From Sphingopyxis sp. FD7 (GTDB lineage Bacteria > Pseudomonadota > Alphaproteobacteria > Sphingomonadales > Sphingomonadaceae): a DNA stretch of 64,000 nucleotides. Below the pieces are notes generated by a model that was not told the origin of the DNA, did not search any database, and saw nothing but the letters and a program-made list of their open reading frames with translations. Shown here piece by piece: positions 1-8,894 of the stretch; position 1 is the first letter of the stretch, and every line of letters starts with the position of its first letter. The position numbers and the translations under genes are program-made. Where the stretch lies: assembly GCF_003609835.1 (NCBI RefSeq), contig NZ_AP017898.1:2232001-2296000 (forward strand), written 5' to 3'.

Positions 1-1
1 G

Positions 2-21
2 ATTCCGGCCTTCGCCGGAAT
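2..21. repeat. short palindromic intergenic repeat (partial element at window edge)
   Basis: ATTCCGGC and GCCGGAAT form an 8-bp inverted repeat around a 4-base loop, just downstream of the aroC stop codon. It resembles the other palindromic intergenic repeats in the chromosomal part of this window and could act as a terminator for the operon. The rest of the element may lie left of the window. Confidence 0.55.
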
Positions 22-64
22 GACGCCATGATGTGAGATCGCGTTTCAATCCAGCCCGACCAAG

Positions 65-1141
65 CTAACCGCACTGCGCCCGGTGGAGCAGCTTGTGGTC
101 GGCGAGCACCAGCGCCATCATCGCCTCGACCACCGGCGCGCCGCGGATGCCGACGCAGGGGTCGTGGCGGCCCTTGGTCACGATGTCGGTCGCCTCGCCC
201 GCCTTGTTCACCGTGGGCACGGGGGTGAGGATCGAGCTGGTCGGCTTGAAGGCGACGCGCACGACGACGGGCTGGCCGGTCGAAATGCCGCCCGCGATGC
301 CGCCGGCATTGTTCGACAGGAAATCGGGGCGGTTGCTGCCGTCGGTCGCGGGCCGCATCGGGTCGGCATTCTCCTCGCCGCGAAGCCGCGCGGCGTGGAA
401 TCCAGCGCCGATCTCGACGCCCTTTACCGCGTTGATCCCCATCATCGCGGCGGCAAGGTCGGCGTCGAGCTTGGCATAGACGGGCGCGCCCCACCCCGCG
501 GGAACGCCGCTCGCGGCGCATTCGATGACCGCGCCCAGCGAACTGCCCGCCTTGCGCGCGGCGTCCATCAGCGCTTCCCAGCGCTGCGCTGCGGCCGGAT
601 CGGGGCAGAAAAAGGGATTGCGGTCGATTTCTTCGAGGTCAAAGTTTTCCGGGTTGATCGCATCGCCGCCGATTTCGGCGACCCAGGCGTGAATCTGAAC
701 CTCCGGGATCACCAGCCGCGCCACGGCGCCCGCGGCGACGCGCGCCGCGGTCTCGCGCGCGCTCGACCGGCCGCCGCCGCGATAATCGCGGATGCCATAT
801 TTGGCGTCGTAGGCATAATCGGCGTGGCCGGGGCGATAGGCCTGCGCGATGTCGCCATAATCCTTCGACCGCTGGTCGACATTCTCGATCATCAGGCTGA
901 TCGGCGTGCCGGTCGTCTTGCCCTCGAACACCCCCGACAGGATGCGCACCTGGTCGGGCTCCTGCCGCTGCGTCGTGTGGCGCGACTGGCCGGGGCGGCG
1001 CCTGTCGAGGAAGGGCTGGATGTCGGCCTCGGACAGCGACAGGCGCGGCGGGCAGCCGTCGACGACCGCGCCGAGCGCGGGGCCGTGGCTTTCCCCCCAA
1101 GTCGTGAAGCGAACGACGCGCCCGAAGCTGTTGAAACTCAT
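65..1141 (-). CDS. aroC: chorismate synthase
   Basis: Converts 5-enolpyruvylshikimate-3-phosphate to chorismate, the last shared step towards aromatic amino acids, using reduced FMN in the cytoplasm. The protein is 358 aa, the normal family length. It carries the N-terminal signature with GESHG at residues 16-20 and the arginine-rich [15 protein letters not shown] segment at about 121-135, both typical of chorismate synthase. It is the last gene of a minus-strand run, 6 bases after the GNAT gene, so co-transcription with fabI and its neighbours is likely. Nothing appears truncated. Confidence 0.97.
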   Translation of the reverse strand: MSFNSFGRVVRFTTWGESHGPALGAVVDGCPPRLSLSEADIQPFLDRRRPGQSRHTTQRQEPDQVRILSGVFEGKTTGTPISLMIENVDQRSKDYGDIAQAYRPGHADYAYDAKYGIRDYRGGGRSSARETAARVAAGAVARLVIPEVQIHAWVAEIGGDAINPENFDLEEIDRNPFFCPDPAAAQRWEALMDAARKAGSSLGAVIECAASGVPAGWGAPVYAKLDADLAAAMMGINAVKGVEIGAGFHAARLRGEENADPMRPATDGSNRPDFLSNNAGGIAGGISTGQPVVVRVAFKPTSSILTPVPTVNKAGEATDIVTKGRHDPCVGIRGAPVVEAMMALVLADHKLLHRAQCG

Positions 1142-1147
1142 AAGTCC

Positions 1148-1684
1148 CTATCCCATCCGGCCGAATGCGGGAGCGTAATCGGCCCTTCCGCCTTGCGGCA
1201 GAGCCGTGCCCGAGTCCAGCATCATCGCCATGAAATGCGGGCCTGAAAAGGGCGAAACGAAGCGGGCGGCGAGGTCGGGCGAATAGCCGAAGCGCGGGTA
1301 ATAATTCTCATGGCCGAGCACAAAGCTCATCGCGATACCCTGTCCGCGCAGCATAGCGAGTCCCGCACGGATCAGGGCATCGCCGACACCCTGCCCCTGG
1401 CGATCGGGCGCGACCGAAACGGGCGCGAGACCCGCGGCCGCAAGGACGCGGCCGTCGGCTTCGACATTCATGCGGCTGAACAGGACATGCCCGACGATTT
1501 CGCCGCCCCGTTCGGCGACGAGCGAGGCCAGCGCGTCGCCGTCAGCCTCGATCATCCGCACCAGTTCGGCCTCGCCCTGATGCCCATATTGGGTTCCGGC
1601 AAAGGCGGCGCGGATGACGGCGTCGATGGCATCGGCATCCTCCGCACCCGCCGCACGGACGACAAGACCGTCAGGCAAGCGCAA
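1148..1684 (-). CDS. GNAT-family N-acetyltransferase
   Basis: A 178-aa protein with the GCN5-related acetyltransferase pattern: a beta strand ending in AGLAPVSVAPDRQGQGVG at about residues 84-101, where the Q/R-x-x-G-x-G/A element binds the acetyl-CoA pyrophosphate, followed by an FVLGHENYYPRFGY segment characteristic of YhbS-like members. The substrate cannot be told from sequence; YhbS-like proteins are mostly uncharacterised. The start codon lies 14 bases inside the end of fabI and aroC follows 6 bases later, which argues for translational coupling in one operon. Confidence 0.88.
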   Translation of the reverse strand: MRLPDGLVVRAAGAEDADAIDAVIRAAFAGTQYGHQGEAELVRMIEADGDALASLVAERGGEIVGHVLFSRMNVEADGRVLAAAGLAPVSVAPDRQGQGVGDALIRAGLAMLRGQGIAMSFVLGHENYYPRFGYSPDLAARFVSPFSGPHFMAMMLDSGTALPQGGRADYAPAFGRMG

Positions 1685-2498
1685 TATCCGGCGCGTCTTC
1701 CTGTTTCATGCCGATGGTGTGGTAACCCGCGTCGACATGGTGTGTTTCGCCGGTCACGCCGCTCGCCAGATCGCTGAGCAGATAGAGCGCCGAACCGCCG
1801 ACATCGTCGATCGTGACATTGCGGCGCAGCGGGGCGTTATATTCGTTCCATTTCAGGATCAGGCGGAAATCGCCGATGCCCGATGCCGCCAGCGTCTTGA
1901 TCGGCCCCGCCGAGATCGCGTTCACGCGCACCCCCTGCGGGCCATAATCATTGGCGAGATATTTGACGCTGGTTTCGAGCGCCGATTTGGCGACGCCCAT
2001 GACGTTGTAATGCGGGATGACCTTTTCGGCGCCATAATAGCTGAGGGTCAGCAGCGACCCGCCGCCCTTGCCCGTTTCGGGATCGAAGGGCGTCATCATC
2101 GCCGCCGCGCGCTGTGCGACCGCGGTAAAGCTGTAGACGCTGATGTTCATCGTCATCAGGAAGTCGTCGAGCGTCACATCGGCATATTTGCCGCGCAGCG
2201 CTTCCTTGTTCGTATAACCGATCGCGTGGACGACGAAGTCAATCGTCGGCCAGCGCGCGCCGAGCGTAGCGAAGGCCGCGTCGAGATTGTCCATGTCGGC
2301 GACGTCGCAATCGATCAGGAAATCGCAGCCGAGCTGGTCGGCGAGCGGCTTTACCCGCTTGAGCATTACATCGCCTTGATACGAAATCGCCAGTTCGGCG
2401 CCATGCGCGTGCAGCGCCCGGGCAATGCCCCAGGCGAGCGACTTGTCGTTCGCAAGCCCCATGATCAACCCGCGCTTGCCCTTCATCAGACCCGTCAT
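1671..2498 (-). CDS. fabI: enoyl-[acyl-carrier-protein] reductase (NADH), FabI type
   Basis: Reduces trans-2-enoyl-ACP in the last step of each fatty-acid elongation cycle. The 275-aa protein has the FabI-specific nucleotide-binding start (GLANDKSLAWGIA, about residues 14-26) in place of the classical Gly-rich SDR motif. It has the catalytic Tyr154 and the Tyr164-x6-Lys171 pair expected of FabI. It sits between the yihY-like gene (17 bases upstream) and the GNAT gene (14-base overlap) on the same strand. FabI is the target of triclosan, but resistance status cannot be judged here. Confidence 0.95.
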   Translation of the reverse strand: MTGLMKGKRGLIMGLANDKSLAWGIARALHAHGAELAISYQGDVMLKRVKPLADQLGCDFLIDCDVADMDNLDAAFATLGARWPTIDFVVHAIGYTNKEALRGKYADVTLDDFLMTMNISVYSFTAVAQRAAAMMTPFDPETGKGGGSLLTLSYYGAEKVIPHYNVMGVAKSALETSVKYLANDYGPQGVRVNAISAGPIKTLAASGIGDFRLILKWNEYNAPLRRNVTIDDVGGSALYLLSDLASGVTGETHHVDAGYHTIGMKQEDAPDIALA

Positions 2499-2515
2499 TT
2501 CCGTTTTCTCCGGCC

Positions 2516-3583
2516 TTATTTATCTTCGACAGTCACGTCGTCCACGCGCCCCATAGCGTCATGGCCCAAATCCTCAACCTCGACGAGCGCGGCGTTGAGT
2601 TCGGCGCCCATCACCATACCCAATCCGACGAGGTAGAAAAAGAACAGCGCGACCATCACCCCTGCGAGACTGCCATAGGTCGCGTCATAGCTGAGCAGGC
2701 CGGCAAGCAGGGGCGGCAGCGCCAGCGTGACGCCGATCCACCACAGGGTCGTGAACAGCGCCCCCGGCCATTTGGGGCAGCGCTTCAGTCGGCGATATTT
2801 CGACGGTGTCAGGCTGTAGAATAGCAGGTAGATCGCGACGAACAGGCCAAAGCCCGACACGGCGCGCGAGATGAGCACGACGCCCCAGTCCTGATATTGT
2901 TCGGGCAGCACGCGGGTCACGAACTGCTCGACCCCGACGATCAGCACCTGCATGCTGAACGACAGGAGCATCAGCACGACGGCGCCGGTGATGATGCCGA
3001 TCGACAGCAGGCGGTAATGGAAGAACCCCTTGCTGAAATGCGTGCCATAGGCGCGCCGCAGAATGTCGCGCACCGTTTCGATCAGGCTGCCGACGGTCCA
3101 CAGCGCGACGAGCGCGCCGAGCCACAGGAAGATGCCCGTGCGCGCGGTCATCACTTCGCGGATCGGACCCGCCAGGGCCTTGGCGACGGTCGGCGGCATC
3201 GTCGAGAAGACCGCTTCGACCGCGCGCTCGCCGCCGACGCTACCGCCGAACAGGCTGAGCGCCGCAGCGAGCAGGATGAAGAAGGGAAAGAGCGCGATCA
3301 GCGCCAGATAGGCCAGGTTGCCCGCGTGGATGAAACCGTCGGTATAGGTGCCGACAACGACGCGGCGCACGATCCGATAGGCGCGTGTGCCGGGGCCGAG
3401 CTGTTCGCGCCCGCGCTCGATGACCCCCTGCGCCCGCGCGCGCAGATGGACGCGTTTTGCCTGTTCGGCGCGCGCCTCGGGCGATTCGGGCGAATGGCCC
3501 TCGGCCAGAAACTCCTTGCCGACCTCGTCGGCGACCTCGCGCTCCAGCGCCGCCGCGCGTCCGTTATCCCTGACCTCAGCCAC
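2516..3583 (-). CDS. YihY/BrkB-family inner-membrane protein
   Basis: A 355-aa protein with a basic, charged N-terminal tail of about 90 residues followed by several hydrophobic segments; the first (LAYLALIALFPFFILLAAAL, around residue 90-110) matches the signature of the YihY/BrkB family (once misnamed RNase BN). Function in this family is poorly defined. Translation apparently begins at GTG, since the upstream ATG is out of frame. The gene follows the dnaJ-like gene with a 3-base gap and precedes fabI by 17 bases, so it belongs to the same operon. Confidence 0.85.
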   Translation of the reverse strand: MAEVRDNGRAAALEREVADEVGKEFLAEGHSPESPEARAEQAKRVHLRARAQGVIERGREQLGPGTRAYRIVRRVVVGTYTDGFIHAGNLAYLALIALFPFFILLAAALSLFGGSVGGERAVEAVFSTMPPTVAKALAGPIREVMTARTGIFLWLGALVALWTVGSLIETVRDILRRAYGTHFSKGFFHYRLLSIGIITGAVVLMLLSFSMQVLIVGVEQFVTRVLPEQYQDWGVVLISRAVSGFGLFVAIYLLFYSLTPSKYRRLKRCPKWPGALFTTLWWIGVTLALPPLLAGLLSYDATYGSLAGVMVALFFFYLVGLGMVMGAELNAALVEVEDLGHDAMGRVDDVTVEDK

Positions 3584-3586
3584 GCA

Positions 3587-4504
3587 TCACACGCCGAGGT
3601 CCGCCCGCACGTTGCGCGGATCGTTCCATTCGCCGAGCAGCTTGACCAGCGCAGCGTCGTCGGCGGGCAGGTCGACCATGATCCGCACCAGCTGGTCGCC
3701 GCGGCCGCCGCTCTTCTGGCTGAACCCCTTGCCCTTGAGCCGCATGACCTTGCCCGACGAGGAGCCCGCGGGGATCGACAGCATCACCGGGCCGTCGACC
3801 GTCGGCACCTTCACCTTCGCGCCCTTCACCGCCTCGGCCAGCGTGACGGGCAGGTCGAGGCGGATGTTGGCGCCGTCGCGCACGAAAAAGGGGTGGTCCT
3901 TGACCGTGATCGTCACGATCGCGTCGCCATGGCCGCCCGGTCCCGGCTGCCCCTTGCCGGCAAGGCGCATCTGCGTTCCGGTCTCGACCCCGGCGGGCAG
4001 TTTCAGGTCGATCGTGCCGCCATCGGCCAGCGTGATCCGCTGCGGCGCCTGCGTCGCCGCGTCGATGAAGGATACCGACAGGCGATAGGGGATGTTGGCC
4101 CCCTTCGGCGGCGGTGCGCTGCGGCCGCCGAACCCGCCGAAAGGCCCGCCGCCACGTCCGCCGAACAGGCCTTCAAAAATATCACCGAAATCGGCCCCGT
4201 CGTTGCCGAAACCGGAGAACCCGCCCTGCGCGCGCGGATCGCCCCGAAAGCCGCCGCCGCCATAGCCGAAGGGCATGGCCGGATTGCCGTCGGCGTCAAT
4301 CTCGCCGCGGTCATATTGCGCGCGTTTCGCTTTGTCCGAAAGCAGGTCATAGGCCTTGGTCACGTCGGAAAAGCGTTCCGACGCCTTCGGATTGTCCTTG
4401 TTCTTGTCGGGGTGCAATTCCTTGGCGAGCTTGCGATAGGCGGACTTGATCTCGGCTTCGCTCGCGCTTTTCGTAACGCCAAGGGTGGAATAGGGATCGG
4501 CCAT
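3587..4504 (-). CDS. DnaJ/CbpA-type co-chaperone
   Basis: A 305-aa type-II J-protein. The J domain covers about residues 3-68 with the HPD tripeptide at 31-33 that stimulates the DnaK ATPase. A long Gly/Phe-rich linker (about 75-125) follows, and then the two C-terminal beta-sandwich substrate-binding domains. There is no zinc-finger region, so this is CbpA-like and not DnaJ proper. An AGGAG ribosome-binding site lies just upstream of the ATG. It is the first gene of the minus-strand operon running to aroC and is divergent from pdxH. Confidence 0.92.
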   Translation of the reverse strand: MADPYSTLGVTKSASEAEIKSAYRKLAKELHPDKNKDNPKASERFSDVTKAYDLLSDKAKRAQYDRGEIDADGNPAMPFGYGGGGFRGDPRAQGGFSGFGNDGADFGDIFEGLFGGRGGGPFGGFGGRSAPPPKGANIPYRLSVSFIDAATQAPQRITLADGGTIDLKLPAGVETGTQMRLAGKGQPGPGGHGDAIVTITVKDHPFFVRDGANIRLDLPVTLAEAVKGAKVKVPTVDGPVMLSIPAGSSSGKVMRLKGKGFSQKSGGRGDQLVRIMVDLPADDAALVKLLGEWNDPRNVRADLGV

Positions 4505-4600
4505 CTTGCTCCTGTAGCCTGATTAACGACTGGCCGTGAAGGCCCATTGCGCGGCCATGTGGGAATGTGCCGCAAAGTGGTCAAGTTCCCTCTCTCGCCC

Positions 4601-4628
4601 CGTCATCCCGGCGAGGGCCGGGATGACG
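4601..4628. repeat. palindromic intergenic repeat (stem-loop)
   Basis: CGTCATCCCGGC and GCCGGGATGACG form a 12-bp perfect stem around a 4-base loop in the divergent space between the dnaJ-like gene and pdxH. It belongs to the same class as the elements near 6148, 16303 and 22006. Its position between two gene starts makes a terminator role unlikely here. Confidence 0.7.
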
Positions 4629-4677
4629 ATCATTTGAGGGCAGTGCCTTTTGCTCGACCATTTCCCGACGCCGCATT

Positions 4678-5268
4678 ATGACCGCGCACATGAACGACGA
4701 TCCCCTGGCCCTGTTCGACAGCTGGTTCGCTGAAGCGCGAGCGAGCGAGCCCAATGATTCCAACGCGATGGCGCTCGCGACGACGACACCCGACGGGCGC
4801 CCTTCGCTGCGCATGGTGCTGCTGAAAGGGCATGGGCCGGACGGTTTCGTCTTCTACACAAACCTCGACAGCCGCAAGGGCGGCGAACTGGCCGCGAACC
4901 CGCATGTCGCGCTGTTGTTCCACTGGAAATCGTTGCGCCGCCAGATTCGCATTGAAGGAAGCGCCACACCGGTCGACGACGCCACCGCCGACGCCTATTT
5001 CGCAACGCGCAGCCGCGACAGCCAACTCGGCGCCTGGGCGAGCGACCAGTCGCGACCGCTCGACAGCCGCGCGACTTTCGAGGCGCGCTTCGCCGAAATG
5101 CAGGCGCGCTTTGCGGGGCAGGACGTGCCGCGTCCGCCGCGCTGGTCGGGCTGGCGCGTGACGCCCGAACGCATCGAGTTCTGGCAGGACCGTGCGCACC
5201 GGCTCCACGAACGCACCCTGTTCGAGCGCGCGGGCGAGGGCTGGACGAAGGGATATCTATACCCATGA
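4678..5268 (+). CDS. pdxH: pyridoxamine/pyridoxine 5'-phosphate oxidase
   Basis: FMN-dependent enzyme making pyridoxal 5'-phosphate, the active form of vitamin B6. The 196-aa protein shows the family order: an FMN-binding stretch with PSLRMVLLKGHGPDGFVFYTN (about residues 42-62), RKGGELAANPHVALLF, and the C-terminal dimerisation region with RPPRWSGWRVTPERIEFWQ. The C-terminus ends in LYP, as usual. The stop codon overlaps the start of the phzF-family gene by 4 bases (ATGA), so the two are translationally coupled. Confidence 0.95.
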   Translation: MTAHMNDDPLALFDSWFAEARASEPNDSNAMALATTTPDGRPSLRMVLLKGHGPDGFVFYTNLDSRKGGELAANPHVALLFHWKSLRRQIRIEGSATPVDDATADAYFATRSRDSQLGAWASDQSRPLDSRATFEARFAEMQARFAGQDVPRPPRWSGWRVTPERIEFWQDRAHRLHERTLFERAGEGWTKGYLYP

Positions 5269-6086
5269 GCGCAGCCCGCCGCCTTCCGATCAGCCGCGTC
5301 GACGCCTTCGCCGACCGGCCGTTTACGGGCAATCCGGCGGCCGTGATGCCGCTTGACGAGTGGCTGGACGACGCGATCTTGCAGGCCATCGCGGCCGAAA
5401 ACAATCTGTCCGAAACCGCCTTTCTGGTCCCCGACGAAAGCGGCGAAGCCGATTATGAGCTGCGCTGGTTCACCCCGACGGTCGAGGTTGCGCTGTGCGG
5501 CCATGCGACGCTGGCGAGCGGACATGTGCTGCTGTCAGCGGCGCAGTGGCGGAATGACATGCGCTTTCGCACGCGCAAGGCCGGTATCTTGCGCGTCGCC
5601 CGCGATGGCGAGGATGAGGGCTATCGGATGGCGCTGCCCGCCTGTCGGCCCCTGCCCAGGGCGATGCCCGACATCGTCCGCGCGCTGGGCGGTGATCCGG
5701 TCGAGACGCTGTGGCACGCGAACGGATATGCGCTGATCGTCTATCCCGACGCGGCGAGCGTGCGCGCGCTGAGGCCCGACTTTCGCGCGCTGAGCGAGGG
5801 CGGCGACATCCTCTATATCGCGACCGCGCCGGGCGTCGGCGACCCGTCGGGCGCCGACGTCGTCAGCCGCGCCTTTGCGCCCGGTGCCGGGATCGACGAA
5901 GACCCGGTCACCGGATCGGCGCACAGCGCGCTCACCCCCTATTGGACGGCGCGGCTGGGCCGCGAAGCCTTCGCCGCCTATCAGGCGAGCGCGCGCGGCG
6001 GCCACCTTGGCTGCCGCATCGACGGCAACATGGTCGAACTGACGGGCAATTGCGTCACCACGCTGGTCGGCGATTTTCTGCTGTAA
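5265..6086 (+). CDS. PhzF-family isomerase/epimerase-like protein
   Basis: A 273-aa member of the PhzF fold, which is related to diaminopimelate epimerase. Recognisable parts are VDAFADRPFTGNPAAV near the N-terminus, NLSETAF with the likely catalytic Glu near residue 47, ALCGHATLASGHVL, and the C-terminal GAGIDEDPVTGSAHSALTPYW phosphate-binding segment. Most relatives outside phenazine clusters have no known substrate, and no phenazine genes are present. It overlaps pdxH by 4 bases. Confidence 0.9.
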   Translation: MSAARRLPISRVDAFADRPFTGNPAAVMPLDEWLDDAILQAIAAENNLSETAFLVPDESGEADYELRWFTPTVEVALCGHATLASGHVLLSAAQWRNDMRFRTRKAGILRVARDGEDEGYRMALPACRPLPRAMPDIVRALGGDPVETLWHANGYALIVYPDAASVRALRPDFRALSEGGDILYIATAPGVGDPSGADVVSRAFAPGAGIDEDPVTGSAHSALTPYWTARLGREAFAAYQASARGGHLGCRIDGNMVELTGNCVTTLVGDFLL

Positions 6087-6147
6087 ATCGCTGCTCGAAG
6101 GCCGAGGTCCGCTTCGGGGTGGGGAGTGGACGTTCGCCTTATTGTTG

Positions 6148-6230
6148 TACCCCGGCGAAAGCCGGGGTCCAGGGCGCCCAGGAACAGGCGTTGGCTCATC
6201 CCGCTCTGGACCCGGCTTTCGCCGGGGTAC
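6148..6230. repeat. long palindromic intergenic repeat between convergent genes
   Basis: Two arms of about 25 bases, at 6148-6173 and 6206-6230, are near-perfect reverse complements. Each arm is itself a stem-loop built on CCCCGGC/GCCGGGG. The element lies between the converging phzF-like gene and serine-hydrolase gene, where it could act as a two-way terminator. A second copy of the type lies at 22006-22092. Confidence 0.8.
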
Positions 6231-6271
6231 GGCAACGATCGGTCGGAAGCAGTCAGCTCCCTAAAAGACGC

Positions 6272-7429
6272 TCAAAGCGCCGCGGTCAAATCGGCCAGAT
6301 GGCGGCGTAGCGCCGGAAACTGATCGTCCTTGGTGACGCCCAGCCGCACGATCGTCACGCGCTGCGACGGGGAGACGATGATATATTGCCCCTGATGGCC
6401 GATCGCGGCGAACAGGTCGTTCGGGCCGCGATCGGGCCACAGCGCGGGCTGGGCGCCCGCCGGGCGGCGGCGGTTGAGCCAGATATGCCCGCCATAGCCG
6501 GCATCGTTCGCCGACGGCGCCAGCATGAAGTCGATCCAGCTTTCGGGGAGCAGCCGCTGGCCGCCCGCGACGCCGTCGTTGCGCAGGAACTCGCCGAACC
6601 GCGCATAGTCGCGCGCGGTCGCGTGCATGATCGATCCGCCGATCATCGTGCCCTTGGCATCGAATTCGGGTGTCAGGCTGGTCATGCCGAGCGGTTCGAC
6701 GAGCCGCCCGACGATGAAGTCGCGCATCGCGTCACGCCGCGCCCCAGGGCTTTCAGACGGGGTCAGCGTGTCGGCGATGATGTCCGCCAGGATGATGCTC
6801 GTCGCCGAGCTGTAATTGAACACCTCGCCGGGCTGCGCCGCCGCGGGCTTGGCTTCGGCAAAACCCGCCATGTCGTCCGCGCCCCCGCCGAACAGCATCT
6901 CCACCGTGTCGCCGTCCCAGATGGGATCGCCATTTTCGACATGTTCGAGCCCCGACGACATGTGGAGCAGGTGGCGGAGCGTGATCGCGCCGCGCGGATC
7001 GCCGCTGCGCTGCCACGCCGCGACGGGCGCCGGACCGTCGAGCGACAATTGCCCGTCGGCCACCAGAAAGCCGGTGAGCACCGCGGTGATGCTTTTTGCC
7101 ATCGACCAGCTGATGAGCTTGCTATCCGGGCCGAACCCTGCAGCATAGCGTTCATAGATCGGCTCGCCATCGCGCAGCACCAGCAGCGCGCGCGTCTGCC
7201 CGACCGCCTCGGCGTCGGTGAACAGCGCGTCGGCGCGGGCACGGATAGCCGCGGGCAAGGGGGGAAGCGCAGTCGTTGCGTCGGCCGCGGCCACATCGTC
7301 GAGCGACAGGCCGAACCTCGGCGCGGGCGCTGCCGGGGCGAGGCTGCCCTGCCCCGCCGCCTGCGTCAGCGACCAGGCGCCGAGCATCGCGAGGGCGGCA
7401 CTTGCCAGCAGCCGTTTTTTCATCATCAT
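6272..7429 (-). CDS. serine hydrolase of the beta-lactamase (class C/PBP4*) fold
   Basis: An exported protein of 385 aa from the preferred start. The N-terminus MMMKKRLLASAALAMLGAWS reads as a signal peptide, which is why I place the start at 7429 and not at the upstream codon at 7525. Active-site elements are present: S-x-x-K in SWSMAKSIT, a YSS triad element in FNYSSATSI, and HQG near the C-terminus in place of K-T-G. Such proteins are esterases or peptidases and usually not true beta-lactamases. The start abuts the divergent 140-aa membrane-protein gene with a 2-base overlap. Confidence 0.85.
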   Translation of the reverse strand: MMMKKRLLASAALAMLGAWSLTQAAGQGSLAPAAPAPRFGLSLDDVAAADATTALPPLPAAIRARADALFTDAEAVGQTRALLVLRDGEPIYERYAAGFGPDSKLISWSMAKSITAVLTGFLVADGQLSLDGPAPVAAWQRSGDPRGAITLRHLLHMSSGLEHVENGDPIWDGDTVEMLFGGGADDMAGFAEAKPAAAQPGEVFNYSSATSIILADIIADTLTPSESPGARRDAMRDFIVGRLVEPLGMTSLTPEFDAKGTMIGGSIMHATARDYARFGEFLRNDGVAGGQRLLPESWIDFMLAPSANDAGYGGHIWLNRRRPAGAQPALWPDRGPNDLFAAIGHQGQYIIVSPSQRVTIVRLGVTKDDQFPALRRHLADLTAAL

Positions 7430-7850
7430 GGGCCGGGTGAATAGCACCAACCCCGCCGATCCATCAACGGGCGCGACGCCCCCGCCCGCACCGCCACCTT
7501 CGCCCGGCCCGGTTTCGCCACGCAAAAAACCGAGCCGCTGGGGCGGATGCCTGCCGTGGGTGCTGATCGTCGGGGTGCTGCTCGCCGGGCTCGCGATCTG
7601 GCAATTCCCGGCGTTCAGGGCGCAGGCCGAACTCGGCGCCGCCTATGCCGCGCGCGTCGGCTGTTCGTGCCGCTATGTCCAGGGGCGCAGCCTTGAAAGC
7701 TGTCAGAGCGATTTCGAGCCGGGGATGGAGATGGTGTCGCTGAGCGAAGACCCCGACACGAAAACGGTCATCGGCAGCGTCCCGCTGCTCGCATCGCGCA
7801 GCGCGCGCTATGCGGGGGCCAGCGGCTGCCTGCTCCGCCCGGAGAGTTAG
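7428..7850 (+). CDS. small membrane-anchored protein with conserved cysteines, function unknown
   Basis: A 140-aa protein. A proline-rich cytoplasmic N-terminus (ATPPPAPPPSPGP) is followed by one membrane segment at about residues 40-58 (LPWVLIVGVLLAGLAIW). The outer domain has three cysteines in CSCRYVQGRSLESC and one more near the end, suggesting disulphides. The start ATG at 7428 overlaps the divergent serine-hydrolase start, so the two genes share one regulatory region. The partnership with the hydrolase suggests a shared envelope role, which is inference. Confidence 0.7.
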   Translation: MGRVNSTNPADPSTGATPPPAPPPSPGPVSPRKKPSRWGGCLPWVLIVGVLLAGLAIWQFPAFRAQAELGAAYAARVGCSCRYVQGRSLESCQSDFEPGMEMVSLSEDPDTKTVIGSVPLLASRSARYAGASGCLLRPES

Positions 7851-7891
7851 GGCCGACAACGACCAGTCGGATCGGTGCCTCTTCAGCCCGG

Positions 7892-8680
7892 TCAAACTGC
7901 CGCGCCTTCGACGTCGGGCAGGATAGCCGAACGATGACGCCGCCGCCACTCGCCCGGCGACATGCCGATCTTGCGGCGAAAGACCGCGCACAGATGCGCG
8001 TGGCTCGAAAAGCCGGTGGCAAATGCGATCTCGGCGATCGACAGCGGGCGGTTCATCAGGAACCAGCAGGCGCGGCGCAGCCGCTGGCGCAGCACATATT
8101 GCGCGGGCGTCCGCCCCGTCGCGCGCGCGAAATGGACGATCAGGCTGTTGACCGACATGCCGGCCTCGGCCGCCATATCCTCGACGGTCAGCGGCATTTC
8201 GAGCTGCGTCTGGATGAAACGCATCAGCTGGTTGATGCGATCGCCGATCGCGGGCGGGTCGGGGCGCCCAGCCATTCCGGCCAGCGTTTCGCGGAGGATG
8301 GTGACGAACGGGTCGGCGGCCGCGGCATCGCCGGCCGCGAGCGCGCGGCCCAGCGCCGCCAGCGTCAGATCGTGATGCGCGGCGAGCGCGCGGGTGCCCG
8401 GCGCGACAGTCAGCCGCGAGCGCGGGATTTCGATGTCGATATAACGCGCGCCGCCGCCCTTCGCTTCGGCGCGATAGACGCGCCCCGCAGGGATCAGCCA
8501 CATCTCGCCCGGCAAGGGATCGCCAAGCGATGTGCGCTGCCCATCCTGCCAGGTTTCAAGCCAGTGATAGCTTCCGGCCTCATAGAGGATCAGCGCGTGG
8601 ACATCGCGTTCGATCGTCCAAGTCGACGGGCCATCGATCCGATCGGTGATCGAGGCGACCCTGAGTCCTCCCACGTCCAT
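7892..8680 (-). CDS. AraC-family transcriptional regulator
   Basis: A 262-aa protein from the chosen ATG at 8680 (MDVGGLRVASITDR). The N-terminal part is a cupin-like effector domain. The last 100 residues hold the double helix-turn-helix, with MTVEDMAAEAGMSVNSL-type first helix pair and the AraC signature SIAEIAFATGFSSHAHLCAVFRR. An upstream codon at 8947 would add 89 residues with no AraC-like character, so it was rejected. The regulated genes are unknown; the neighbouring hydrolase is one candidate. Confidence 0.88.
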   Translation of the reverse strand: MDVGGLRVASITDRIDGPSTWTIERDVHALILYEAGSYHWLETWQDGQRTSLGDPLPGEMWLIPAGRVYRAEAKGGGARYIDIEIPRSRLTVAPGTRALAAHHDLTLAALGRALAAGDAAAADPFVTILRETLAGMAGRPDPPAIGDRINQLMRFIQTQLEMPLTVEDMAAEAGMSVNSLIVHFARATGRTPAQYVLRQRLRRACWFLMNRPLSIAEIAFATGFSSHAHLCAVFRRKIGMSPGEWRRRHRSAILPDVEGAAV

Positions 8681-8849
8681 GACAGGAATATGGCAGGAAT
8701 GGGAGAATCTGAAAGCCTGCCATATCGGCCGATAATATGGTTTACTCGCCCCACCGAAAGTCTTCGGCCCTGGTCGCAACCGGGTGATTTCGGGTGCGGC
8801 AAAAGATGATTTCGCGTGCCCCAGACACGCAAGCACAGACCCCCCCAAC

Positions 8850-8875
8850 GGCGGGCGGCTCATGGGCCGCCCGCC
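8850..8875. terminator. strong stem-loop between AraC gene and hydrolase gene
   Basis: GGCGGGCGGC and GCCGCCCGCC form a 10-bp all-GC stem with a 6-base loop, immediately downstream of the minus-strand hydrolase. On the plus strand it is followed by a run of six T, so it has the form of a rho-independent terminator in that direction, although the obvious user is the minus-strand gene. It may work both ways. Confidence 0.6.
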
Positions 8876-8894
8876 AATTTTTTCGGCGATCCGC

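Noticed and set aside
83..1246. A 387-codon plus-strand frame across aroC
   Set aside because: It is antisense to an unmistakable chorismate synthase and has no recognisable domain.
6272..7429. The serine hydrolase as an antibiotic-resistance beta-lactamase
   Set aside because: The fold is shared, but the motifs (YSS, HQG) fit esterase or peptidase relatives better than true class C enzymes.
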